Assembly (NCBI GenBank): GCA_010909165.1
Contig: MU008160.1
Coordinates: 1,488,001-1,552,000 of the forward strand
Origin: Anthoceros angustus
Lineage: Eukaryota; Streptophyta; Anthocerotopsida; Anthocerotales; Anthocerotaceae
Reading direction: 5' to 3'
DNA: 64,000 nt
In this document: in pieces, positions 32,606-43,967 of the stretch
Layout of the letters: the number at the start of each line of letters is the position of its first letter
Numbering within the stretch: the first letter of the stretch is position 1
Position numbers and translations under genes: made by a program
Notes under the pieces: model-generated
Told to the model about the DNA's origin: nothing
The model's input: the letters and a program-made list of their open reading frames with translations, nothing else
Database searches by the model: none

Positions 32606-33969
32606 TTCTTCTGTTATTGTTCGATGATGCGTGTGTATGTATTTAATGGGCGTCTTTGGAATTGATAAGATTGCTGGGCTTATCTTTGGCGATGCTAAGC
32701 CGTGTCGAACAGTGTCTGGCGATCTTGGCGGCTAGCGCTTTAAGAGTAGGCGAGGACCTCTAAAGTGTGCCCAAGTCCAAGGAGAGGAGGAGGGTGTGAG
32801 CATGGTAAGGTGACCACTAATTTAGGAAGCAGTGGCAGTCTCTAAGTGGTGTTTTGCATTACGTTCGATTTTTAATAATTGAAATTATGCCCATTTTTAG
32901 ATATTTTTAGGGCTATTCGTTTTAACCATAGATATATTGAAGGGCTAAAATTTTTAGGATAAAATTAATTTATTTGATATATTAGCGATTAAGTCTTGCT
33001 ATATATCTTAGGAACAATTTATTATCCAAACTCGTAAATGTGGCCAGAGCGGGCGGGCGGAAGCAGCGGGATGTATTGACCAAGGGTGATAATAAGGTTA
33101 TCCACTTCCATCGTGCTCCTAATGTTGAGACTCACAAGCATTCGTTTTGTGGCATCAGAGCTGCGAGCTCAAACTTGGGCCGGCGATGAGGGCGGTTGGC
33201 GGCCCTACATACCGCTGAAAACTATATCGTATAGGCAATAAGCGGTGTGTGGCGGTGGTCGTGTTTTGCTGGAGTGAACTAGGTTCTTACGGGTTTGGGA
33301 GCTTGGTGGTGCAGGCGATGGCGATGGCTTTGTCTGGCGTTTGGCTTCGTCGGTAGTGCGGCGAGCTTTTCTGGGCGAGGCTTTGTGGTGCGGCCAAAAG
33401 CGGTGGAGTGCAGCGAGACGATAAGGCGGCATCTTGAGAGGTTTTGTGTGGCGTGTGAGGAGGCGTGTGCGACTATTGCTATTGCACCGTGGTCAGACAC
33501 TTGAAGCTTTGTTTGGTTTGTTTGGAGGCTGTCTTTGGGTTCACTATAAGGCTCCTTAACTTGTGCTCAACGCGTTTAGTACAGCTCCCGGACCAATCCG
33601 ACGGTTTGACAACAAGCTAAGATTCTTTACATAGGTGAGGAGGAAGCCGTCCGTGAGGGAGGAAGGCGGCGTGAGGGAGGGAAACAAATTCTGGGAAACC
33701 CATCAATTGTTCTATCCCCTTTCTTTCTAGTTAGTATTGAGTTTGACGGCTATCTCTGCGCTCATTTTTCCTCTGTACAGGCGCGAGCACATGAGATTGT
33801 GTGTGCTTGTGGTTGTTTGTCTTTCTTCTTTGTCATCATGGGGAGGTGGTGGCCTTGCTCATTTGGCCTTGGACTATTAACTGACTGTAAAGGTGAAATG
33901 CTCCTTTCACGCTACTTTCCTTATTTGTTGCTACATGTGTATTACCATTTAAGTGTCCTGGTTACGAGG
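32606..33969. other. Non-coding LTR/leader interval, copy C
   Basis: AT-rich around 32860-33030, with the PBS-like site at 33150. No gene is supported. The small frames near 33205-33504 are on opposite strands and differ from those in A and B. Confidence 0.55.
33150..33161 (+). other. Primer-binding-site-like motif (initiator tRNA-Met)
   Basis: TGGCATCAGAGC differs at one base from TGGTATCAGAGC, the common plant LTR-retroelement PBS complementary to initiator tRNA-Met. Its position right of the left LTR-like repeat fits a plus-strand element. Copy A has lost it. Confidence 0.55.
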
Positions 33970-34426
33970 AATGTGGTGGGTTCAGGTCAAGTTGAGGACA
34001 CCATGTCACTAGCGGCGGTGAAGGCTCGGCGTGTGGCGGGAGATCTTCTGGCGATAATTCGGTGGTGTGTCAGCGCCTCTGTGCAACCAAGATGGACAGA
34101 AACTGGCGACTAGGTTGGATAGATTTGCAAAAGTGAATGCGGCTCTGCAAGAACACGACATTCCTGAAAAATTCAGGGGGGAGCATTGGTGCTGGCACTA
34201 CAGTGATATGGAATTGTCAACTACAGATATGAACGTCAGATGTGCTGAACTACAGGTTGGACTAAAGGAGGCTATTGGAGGTGAAGATGAGATCAAGAGG
34301 CATTTTGAGGATGTCACTAATGGACATGATGGATACCTCTTGGGGATCACAGACCTACTGTCTGACATAGAGTGGACGCACGTGGACAGTCTTCCCAACT
34401 CTGGAGAGCTCCAGAGATTGCTATGA
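33970..34426 (+). pseudogene. Gag-like fragment 1, copy C
   Basis: The frame at 34067-34426 is the best version of this piece: 119 codons of charged helical protein (KRHFEDVTNGHDGYLLGITD) ending in a stop at 34426. The N-terminal part lies in another frame. No known domain is recognised. Confidence 0.5.
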
Positions 34427-35270
34427 GGAACGTCTTGTGGCTGTTCTCTGGCTCCGCCTGACAGGAGTAGAACACTCTTCCAAATCAACCTCCGCTCCTG
34501 CGTCATCACCTGCCACCACAACAAGTTGCGAAGAATCGTTTGTATAATCTCCAGAAGGGACTTCCACAACCTGTAATTTCTTCTCCAACGCATCTGCCTT
34601 ATCCTGCTTCCTCTTCTCAACAGCTAAATAGTACTCAGACCAATTCACACGCTTGCCAAGCTTCTTCTCGATTAGGAACCCAAGTGCCACAAACCATGGC
34701 ACCCTCTGCGATGCAACAGCTGTGGGAGCCCAGGGAAGCACAGAAGGCCATGAAGAAGGACGGACCTCCGGCTGCAAAGAAGGTAGAAGAGGAGGCAGAA
34801 GGAGAGAGGCGGTCTCCAAATCAGTTACTACGGTGGCGGTAAGAAAAGAATCGACAAGCCATTGTCATGTGAGCCATGCCATGGCACCAAAGGTTGTCAT
34901 GGATGAGGTGCATGGAAAAATTAGTGCGAGTTGGAAGCTTGTCTTTGGAGGAGGTTTTGTCAAAAGATGGGGAGGAGGCACTCTTGGATTTGGGCAACAC
35001 CAAGGTCCGGCTTGAGCATGGTCATGAGCAGTGGAGGGCTTGACGAGAGTGTTCATGAGACTTTGTCAGCATTCATAATTGTGCTTGACAAAACTAAGTA
35101 TTCGAGGTGTTTGACCCGGTTAAAGGAGAAAATAATTGTGAGGACAAGCTCGTGAGACCTTGGCCGGCCTTGAAAACATGAAGGATGTTCTCCGGCGTGT
35201 TCAACAAGCTGAGAACATGGATCACCTCGTGGTGTCGGCTCCTCTCCCGCCAAGTCATGCCCGTCGTAGC
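34421..35270. pseudogene. Overlapping gag-like remnants on both strands, copy C
   Basis: The plus strand carries the coiled-coil piece (GLENMKDVLRRVQQ near 35163-35204). The minus strand carries a plausible 132-codon frame (34819-34421: FLIEKKLGKRVNWSEYYLAV, then an acidic tail). Both look protein-like, so this is either a nested insertion or one of them is chance. The strand assignment is uncertain. Confidence 0.4.
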
Positions 35271-36122
35271 AGGCGTGTAGTGTTTGTCAGTAGTATGGAT
35301 TCTTCACAACACACGGGACACCACCGTGGTAAGTGTGGATTCTTCACAACACACGGGACGTGGTGTCCGCACTGATGTCTGAAGTAGCATGGCCTTGCCC
35401 CCTCCTCATCCACGGTATTCGGCCGGAGGAGTTTCTCCCTGTGGTGGATGTAGGCCTCATACATGATAGTTCCCCAATCCGGCTTGGCTCCTCTCGAAAT
35501 CTTCCACAAGAATTGAAGGAAATTGGTGCTGAAATAGGAGTTGCGTTGGTAATTCACCAATCCCAAGACAATTTTGGCAAAGAGCCTCCACTTCAGTTCC
35601 TTGATGTTGTCCGTCTTCCAGCCGTTCTTGACGTGGGCCTTCACTCCTCCATCCATCATATCGAGGACCTCATGTGGAATTTCCGAAATGGAAATCCTCT
35701 TCCCTCCGTTCGTCCTCTCGAGGAGAGCGATTCCTGAGCTCTCCTCGGTCCTCCGGCTCCACACTGGTGAATGCTTGAGGCCCAACAACAACGGCCGGGC
35801 CGAGCATTCCCTCTCCGATAGGCGGAGGGCGCCTCGATTGATGGAGGTTGATGTAACACTCCTCAATCAACTCCAAATTGGTGTAGGCCTATTGGCGCCC
35901 ATACACCCATCTCAATTGGATGTTCTCCTCTTCTGCCCATTGCCTGAAATCCACCAAGTCTCGGGGATTGAGTTGCCCTGCGAAACATGTAAATTGGGGC
36001 ATCTCGAAATCTCCTCCGCTTGGCGGCGCGGCCTCCGCTGCTGCCTTCTTGCCTTTTCCTCCTCCCGAAGTCGAGCCCTTGGCAGGCGCCGCCTTCCCCT
36101 TGCCCTTAGCAGCTCGAGTCAT
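35255..36122 (-). pseudogene. Plant-transposon gag-like domain, copy C
   Basis: The ATG at 36122 opens a Lys/Ala/Gly-rich N-terminus followed by RDLVDFRQWAEEENIQLRW, then a stop. Downstream, 35866-35255 keeps 203 codons open (KRISISEIPHEVLDMMDGG, IVLGLVNYQRNSYF). It matches the pattern of gag-region domains of plant retroelements. One stop and a frame change separate the halves. Confidence 0.55.
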
Positions 36123-39100
36123 GGCGCCTTCTCGCTCTCCAAGCGCTTCCAAGGAAAACAGCGTCTGTTCAAAAAGGGGTTTCTCCTGTCAAAAGGGGTT
36201 TTGGAAAAAATCCCAACCCTATTTTGCCGGAAACTGAAGTTGGTTTGGTTTTGTTGGTTTTGTAGGTGTTCATCCATCGGTTTCGCATTCTGGCCCACCA
36301 CTTCGTCGAGTCATTTACACGCCGGGCGCCTTATACTCGTGTTCATGGCGATTTAGTCGGTGTGATGAAGGGCCAGTGACCTCATTGTTCCATAATTTCG
36401 CCATGTCCGTAGTTTCGTGATTTTGTGTGGTTTTGTATGTTTTTATATACCAGAGGGCCTAGGCGCATAAGTGCGCCTAAACAACGCTTATGTGCAAACT
36501 TGTGCATGCACTGCAAAAAGAACGCGAAAAATGATCTTCTAATGGGAAGCATGTCCTTTTGGCGGTCGAGGATGTCGGAACTCGACAAAATAACAAATGT
36601 AGACATCGGAGGTTCACCTAGACCACTCTTATATACCTATCCTATGCCCTAATGCGACGAAGAACACCCTATCCCTTTTTATTCATGCGGTGTTTAGTCT
36701 CTTTCGTGATGACCTAGTCGGGTTATCATCAAACATGCTAGGGGGCCATTTGGGTGAACAAGTGCATGCACCGAGGGCAAGGGGCAGTGCGCGCACTTGT
36801 GCGCGCACCGAGGGCAAGGGGCACTGGATGTGCACACCGAGGCAGGAGGGCGGTGCGCGCGCTGCGCACAAGGGGCCGGTGCGCACTTGTGCGCGCACCG
36901 AGGGCAAGGGGCAGTGCGCGCACTTGTGCGCGCACCGAGGGCAAGGGGCAGTGCGCGCACTTGTGCGCCGAGCAGAGGCGCAAGTGTGCACACAAGTGCA
37001 CGCACCCAAGGTCAAGGAAGCATGAACCCAAATGGTTCATGCCTCCTAGTGCATTCAGACAGTTCATCAAAGAAAAAAGAGCAAAAGTCTTAAAAATCCT
37101 AAAAACATCTTAAAAATTACAAAAATTCCAGTTTTTGAGGCAAGTCAGACTTGCTCTAAAATTTTGACAAATTTTGCATTTTTTGTATTTTTTTGATATT
37201 TTGTTGTTTTAAAGGGTTCCTTTCGGCGTTTTCAACCTTTTTGTGCAGCACCCTAGTGTGGATATGTTCTTATCTTTACTTAACTCTCATCTTTTTCTAG
37301 TAGTTAAAACTTTGAACTAGTAGTGAGAACCTTTTGCATCTTTTGAATCTTGAGGCGTTTGGCGTGGGCCCGACTCTAAGTGCGAGACCATGCCACTCTC
37401 ATTCTCGCACTAGGCGTGGATCAAGAGCATCGAGGCCAAAGAAGATATTATTGTCCCAATGTCTAAGGAACAAAGTCTGTAAAATTCTCGGGCGAGTATA
37501 GTCATAGGATTGACTAGTATGAATGAAAGGTAGGTGCGCAAACAAGTTTGCGGACTAGAATTCTGACAAGCCCTAAAAACTCTAAATATTTGTATCGTCC
37601 AACACGGCAATGATTGCGGATGTTGGGATTTAGATGTAAGTGCGCGCATAAGTTTGCGCAATTTTTGTGTCGATTTGAAAAAAGCCGAGCGAGAATGGGA
37701 CTTTAGGTTTTGCCACGTACTTGCAATCTGATCTCAAATAACGTGTATCAAAAATTATTCAAAGGTTGCGGGTAACATATGCAGAGAAATATCAAAAGCC
37801 CGATTATAATGCGGATTTTTTCAAGTGCAAAAAGGGGTCCGGTCAAGTCCGTGTGCAAAAAGGGGTTTCAGGAGAAACCCCTTTCTAAACAGACGCTGTT
37901 GGAAGTAAATTACTTCCCAATTCCAGACACTAGCAACCTCAGGGCTTCGCCCTCAAACGCCTCTCCTCCTGTCAGCAAACCCCCAACTGAGACACAATTC
38001 CACGTTAGTCCAGGTTGGTGCTTCCCAGTTGCTGCCAATTGCTCTCGCCACTCCTCCTTCCAGGCCAAGGCGCCGCCAGCAGCTAGGGCTTGTGTCCTTC
38101 TCCGCGCCCTCAGCCTCTGTGACCGTGACACCCTCGATGCTCCAGCCTCACGGCGCCGGTCTTCCTCGATGCTTCCTAGCCACGCACAGTGCCGGCGTCT
38201 TCTCACGCTCCACAGCAATTGGCACCGTCCTCTCCTCTACCTCCTTCTCCTTTTCTTCCTTCTCTTCTTCGCCGGCCGCCTTGAGCTAGGGCTTCCTCCC
38301 AATCTTCAGCTCGCGCACAGCCTGTTTCCTTCACGTTTCCAGCGGCGATGGCGACGACAGCCTTCCTTCTCTCTTTTCCTCTTCCTCTTACGCTCCAGCT
38401 TCAGTCCGTCACGAAGTGAAGATGTCTCAGTTCGAAGAGAGAGTTGGTGCTGCCTGAACTGCACTTTGCCCTCTTTGGATTGCTGCCACCTGGAAGCCTC
38501 TCAACCCTAGATTTGATTAACTGTCCTAAAATACCTAGCCCTGCCTAAGTTGCCTATTTCCCTGTCCTATTTTCAGCCCCTAATTGATTACCTTCTAATT
38601 AATCCTATTTATTCATTCCCCTATTGGTAGGCATATATAGTGGATATACCCTTATCCTAAGTTCTCTTTTTAGTCGAGATGTTGTCACCTACGTAGTCCG
38701 CTACTTACGAGTGCTCCTCCCGACCTCTTGGCGTGGCGACACTCTGAGTGCCTACCGCCTTTCTACTACTTACGCCTCACAAAAGTCATTTTGACCCGCT
38801 TTTTGTCCCCTAAGCATCATCTTTACCTGCCCATCGACACCTAACAACTCCAACTCTCAGAGAATCGAAAAAAATTTCGGCATGTCTCTTCCCACTCGTT
38901 TCTAGCCAAAAAAAATCAGGTCCGTTCCACGGTAAGCTCGTTTAGGCGGGTTGCCCAAACTTTTACGTTCCACACACTTGTACCACCGGTTCTGAGGAGG
39001 CTATCTTGGGCGAAGCCTTGTGCGAGGCGTGCCTCAGCGGGACATGTACTTGGGTGCTTACCAGAGTGTGGAAAGACGGGAGCAAGAGGTCGAGCGCATG

Positions 39101-39245
39101 AATGGTGACATCATGGAGATAAAAAAAGGTATGTTTATTATCACCCCTTGTGAGGGGGACACACACAACAGTTGGTTTGTACCTATACTTGTTGTTTGTT
39201 GAGGAAGTGCTTATATAAATTCAAGTGCTTACCTCGTGCGACAGC
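36123..39245. other. Non-coding repeat interval, copy C
   Basis: It contains the GC-rich tandem array (36770-36990), AT-rich DNA (37080-37220) and a CT-rich leader-like stretch (38030-38400). The 243-codon frame at 37779-38510 is low-complexity and not kept in A or B. No gene is supported. Confidence 0.55.
36770..36990. repeat. ~37 bp GC-rich tandem repeats with alternating GTGCGCGCAC
   Basis: The unit accgagggcaaggggcagtg followed by cgcgcacttgtgcgcgc recurs at 36770, 36807, 36898 and 36934. The alternating purine-pyrimidine core is prone to Z-DNA. A and B have a related but reshuffled GC-rich block without this regular array. Confidence 0.88.
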
Positions 39246-39770
39246 TGTCATGCCGTGTGACACTAATCTTTGCACTTGGGTTTAGTGTTTGATTAGTATT
39301 AATTAACACTAATTACTTATCTTTAAGTAAATAAGTAGTGTTAATTAATCTAAATCACTTATGTTAATTAAGAGTGGATTCTTGTTAATTAAACATGGTT
39401 AGCAATACCTAAGTGGATAAGCTCAAGTAATATGCTTTAGCGTATTCATTGCATATTATAGTGTATTCTTAGGATGCAATAGCTAAGTGGCTAAGTTCTA
39501 GTAATGTGCTTTAGCATATTCCTTGCATATTATACTGTATTCTTAGGATGTTTTCGGCATATGCTAACGCCAATAGGATATCTTAGGAATATGCCGATGC
39601 CAAGGGCTAGTATATATAGACCCTTTCATAGAGGACAAGCTCAAATCATAGCTTGTCCTCTAGATATGCAATGCAAGAGTGTTGTGAGGAGGCCAAAGCT
39701 ATGACTCCGAGAGCGATGTGTGAGGAATTTGCGCGTTGTTCTTGTGGGGAGAGTGTGTTCGTACCACGAC
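39246..39770. repeat. LTR-like repeat, right member, copy C
   Basis: It starts tgtcatgccgtgtgacactaat and matches 32191-32605. A flanking direct repeat (ttgttgaggaagtgcttata) occurs on both sides (39190-39235 and 39843-39890). Confidence 0.65.
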
Positions 39771-42326
39771 GTGCGAGCTACTCCCTCCTATTGTCATTGG
39801 TTTGCACCTATACTCGCATATTAGATTAGTTTTGCTAGGTTGTTTGTTGAGGAAGTGCTTATATGGATTCAAGTGCTTACTTCGTGCGACACAATGGAAA
39901 CACTCTTTCAATAGAAGGCCGAAGGAAATGAAGAGATGGTCTGCTTGCAACCCGCTGTATTTCTTGACCTTCAAAGCCGCTGCTCCAGCAGCAGCCCAAC
40001 CTAGACGCTTGGCGATACCTTGGGCAGAGGTGGTCTTACGTGCAGGGTCAGTGACCACCACGTCCGCCATCGAGACTTGGTCACCGCGGATGAGATACAA
40101 GTCGGCCCTGAGCGAGCGACCTGTACGAAAAGTGTACCACTGCTCTCTACAAGCCATGTAGTTGCTTTTGCTAACTATAGTGGACATGACGTCGCGAATG
40201 GCATTGTGGGTGGCGATGCGTTGACTCCCATGGGGGCAACGAGCGGGATGAATCCTAGAGTCGTCGAGGGTAAAGCTGCAATTGTAGGTAAGAAGGGAAA
40301 AAGCCACAGGCTGGACTAGGCAAAGACGGAATCATATCGCGGTAGTGAAAGAGGTCGGTGCGATGTGAAAACGTCGTATGCATGGACGAGCCCGAAGCCA
40401 AGCACTTGCACCTTTCCCGGAATAAGAAACAGGATAATATTTGAAGGGGCTTAATATACATGAAGGGGCTTTTGGGCCTATTCTACAGATAAGGGGGTTT
40501 CTGATGGGGCACTGGACATAGCATTTTGGGCACATCCAAAAAAAATCCCCTGAAAATTAGGGCCGCAATTGATTAGAGTCGAGGTATTTGCCTCTGCGGA
40601 AACCCTTTTAAGGTTCTACAGTTGGACGCCCATCCTTGTTTATGCTGTTTTGATGCCCATGTTCGGTCACCAGTTCTGGAGGTATATAATTAGAAAAATA
40701 TAAAAAAATATACAGCACGAGTAATAGGTTTCAGTGCTCATACGGTTCAAAAGTCATAGGCACTTGCCACATGGGCATGATGCTCGTGTTAACGGAGAAG
40801 TGGACCTTAACGGAGAAGTAGACCGTTTCCAAGAGGCAATAGGGCAATTGGATGCGGGCATGCCGGCGCTAGTGGGTCCACAAGTAGGTATGTGCGATTC
40901 ACTAGGAAATGTCCGGTGCCTAAGTACACACATGTAAGGGCGTGGGCATGCCGGGGGATAAAGCATTTATGATTTGAATACTGGATAAGGGCGCGAGCAT
41001 GCCAGTGCCTTTGGAGGGACTTTGAGGGGATAAAAGGGCATGAGGGAGCATAAGGGCACATGAGTGCTGGCATGCCGGCACCCTCATTTCAACATATACT
41101 TTATGCTTCTCTACTTGATACAAAGGAAGCTGATGAAGCGATGAGATATGAGGTCTATGGGTAGGAGGTCTTGGGTTCAAACCTTTAACAATATAGTATA
41201 TGTTTTGAAGTTGATTAGCTGGCCATTTTTTTAAGGCGCCGATATACAAGCGCCCATTAAATGTATTTTTTTTCCTAGTATTTAGGGAATAGGTAATATG
41301 GTTTAAAATCAGAGATAAAAATCCGAGGTTACTAGTTTGAGTAGTCTAAGTTTTTAAGTTGATTAGCTGGCCATTTTTTTAAGGCGTCGGCGCCTTTTAA
41401 ATGTAATTTTTTCCCGGTGTTTAGGGAATAGGTAATAGGGTTTGAAATGAAAGATAAAAATTTGAGGTTACTAGTTCGAGTAATGCTTCTTTTTTTTGGC
41501 TAGTATAGCATCGGCATGCCGGCGCGAAGTTGTCATGATTCAAACTCATGAAAGCTGAAATGCATCTAGGGCATGAACCTTCTTCTATATCAAAATGGCA
41601 AAGGATTGATGGACAGGCAAAGCCCAGAGATGCCGGGTGCTTGCACAAGCAAGTGACATATGGTCTAATGTAGGTCAGTCATAATGTGCATTGGTGCACG
41701 ATAAGTGGTTATAAGCCCTAGCGGGATAAGTGGTTATAAGCCCTAGCGGTAATGTGGATGCAAGCACACCGACGCTCACAAAAAACCTAGCTAAGGACGT
41801 CGGCATGCCGGTTTCCTATGGAGGGAGCATAAGGGCATAGGGTGCTAGCATATTGGCGCTTTCATTTGTATATATTATTTGCGCATTATAAAGTTTTATT
41901 ATCTCTTAGAGTTGGTAAAGTGGTTATAAACTTGGCTAAGAGTCATAAGTCATGAGTTCGAGATCCAAATTGAGTTTTAAACTAGTTAAGTTGAGTTTCA
42001 TGTAGAGCGCCGACATGCCCATGCCCTTTCAAGTAAAAGTAAAAGCCAGGGGTAGAGCCCCGGCATGCCGGCACCTACACACCAGGACTCTCAGGCCTTC
42101 TACCAGAAAACACATAAAGATTCCAAATCTACTAGCTAGTGCTCACTGCCTTATATCAAAAATTGCCTAAAATCATGATTTAGTTACTGTACATGTGCAG
42201 TTTTGTGGAAGCGGCTTTAATTCTGCCGGAAGAGGGTTTGTATGTTCAGCGGCTTCAAAGATTATCATATTAAGAGCGGAGCCGAGCTCCTGTGGACCTG
42301 AGGATGGAGGCATCCGAGAGGACTGA
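39771..42326. other. Non-coding interval with GGCATGCC palindromes, copy C
   Basis: GGCATGCC(GGC) motifs lie at about 40857, 40944, 41068, 41513, 41800 and 42060, with a variant at 40996. A minus-strand frame at 39699-40307 is open here but broken in A and B; its coding status is doubtful. Confidence 0.55.
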
Positions 42327-43394
42327 CTAAAAAGCCTGGCCAAGTTGCTTTTCGATCAACGATACCTGCAACCCCCTAAATCCATCGGAGAGGAAGGTGG
42401 TGGAAGGGGGGAAGTCCTTCTGTGCATCCATTGATAACATGTCCCTGGCCTGCCATAAGAACATGTCGTAAAGGATAAAGCGGGATGCTAAAGCTGGGGC
42501 GGATAGGGCCCAGCTGTCCAGAAATGTTGTCGGGGAAGATATCTCCATCGGGAGCAAACCAGCACCCCCCGATGCCACTGAGAGGGACGCTTTCCAGCGG
42601 GTCAGATCGCCTGCAAGACACTCAAAAGCCCTCAGTCTCGTTATGTCTCCCAAGGTGTCCATGATCTTCCTGTCAAACCCCTGTAGCCGGGACACAGGAT
42701 CAGAGACGGAGGCCACGTACAGATAAAATAACAAGGCACCTCGCAAAGCAAGAGGAAAGCATACCACTTGAGCATCCTCCGACAAATATAGGTCTTTGAT
42801 GTGGGAGAGGTGTTGCCCCAGAGCCTAGTTCAAGAAGCTCTCGACAAAGTCAGGGGAATTGAAGGGGACCCCCAAAGTCCGTAGAACCAAGGCCGAGGGA
42901 CCCCAAAGTCCAGAGACCCAAGGCCGAAGCAATCTCCCCTTCAGGAAACTACAAAGTAGGAAAGATCCCCGATGGAGACCAGATACAGCACTTGGACAAC
43001 TTGACCTTTTAAGCCCACGCAGGAGAGCTCATAAGAGAAGAGCTCGAAGGTCTGCTTGACCTTGTCCCCAGGCCCGAGGATGTGAGAGTCGTCCGCCAGC
43101 GAAGGGAAGACACAGTCGTGCGTTGGGGAGGTGGCCTTGGAGAGAACCTTGTATGAGCGATGACAAAGAGAGCACCACCCAAAGGGTCGCTTTGCTTGAT
43201 CTGTGTGGCAGATTCCAAAATGGAGATAGCAAAACCCGATAAAGCACCCCAAGACTCCACCGGCGTCCCTGAGCTTCTTGAAGATCACCCCGGAATTGGT
43301 GTTGAAGGCATTTTCCACATCCACCTTCTTCAAGACCACTCACTCCGGATGAGTTTGGAGGCATACCTTTACTTCGAACACCACGAACTTGCAA
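42327..43394 (-). pseudogene. Second RT-like relic, copy C
   Basis: The best copy. The frame 43339-42941 has KKVDVENAFNTNSGVIFKKL and FPSLADDSHILGPGDKV (an ADD catalytic box). Another frame has SDPLGGALFVIAHTRF. The frame 42785-42327 has the C-terminal LLPMEISSPTTFL and FILYDMFLW. Motif order fits a plant LINE-type RT, split over three frames. Confidence 0.72.
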
Positions 43395-43469
43395 TACCCC
43401 GGAGTGGGAATGCCGAATTAAAGGGGATTGAAATGCTGCCGGAGAGGGAATGGCAGTCCAATAACTTAT

Positions 43470-43547
43470 AAGGTGCAGGGCTCCACTTGCTACAAAATCA
43501 GGTGAGATAAGGTGCAGGGCTCCACTTGCTACAAAATCAGGTGAGAT
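43470..43547. repeat. 39 bp tandem duplication upstream of the full CHAT gene
   Basis: Two perfect units start at 43470 and 43509. They are conserved in copies A and B. Confidence 0.95.
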
Positions 43548-43967
43548 CTTTCTGCCTGCGACTAAGATATTTATGCAGCTTCAGCTCCCGTACTGCGCTG
43601 AGTGCGCTCACCCCATGGCTTCTCGATGCAACTGGCCAAGGTACGACCATGTCAGTGCAGTGCACTCCACATTATATGTACATTTCTTTCTTTTCTTTCT
43701 TCTTGCGGAATAAAATATTGGGGGTAGGTTGACCGCAATGCGCAGTGCTCCCTGACCTGACGTGGAGTTTGCTGCAACTTGACTTGACCCGTGCAACAAC
43801 GCGGGACATGAAGGAAATAAGATACGAATGAGGAAAGCTTCATGCAAACAGACTCTGCGTGATGCGCACACATTCAACACCTGCTTCAGACAGATACGCA
43901 TTTCCATTTCCACTTCCTTAGGGTTGGGACTTTAGCAATTGATGCTGATGATTGAAGTGTCTGCAGT
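43548..43967 (+). promoter_or_regulatory. Promoter/leader of the full CHAT gene with W-boxes
   Basis: TTGACC at 43729-43734, TTGACT at 43779-43784 and TTGACC at 43784-43789 are W-box cores. TGACG at 43758-43762 is a TGA-bZIP core. A TC-rich tract (43682-43702) precedes an AT-rich stretch (taaaatattg). The transcription start is unknown. Confidence 0.55.

Noticed and set aside
36683-37113. Several 98-119-codon frames on both strands in the GC-rich array
   Set aside because: All arise from the GTGCGCGCAC repeat; composition artefact.
37779-38510. 243-codon plus-strand frame in copy C
   Set aside because: It is Ser/Phe/Leu-rich from a pyrimidine-biased stretch and is broken in the equivalent places of A and B.
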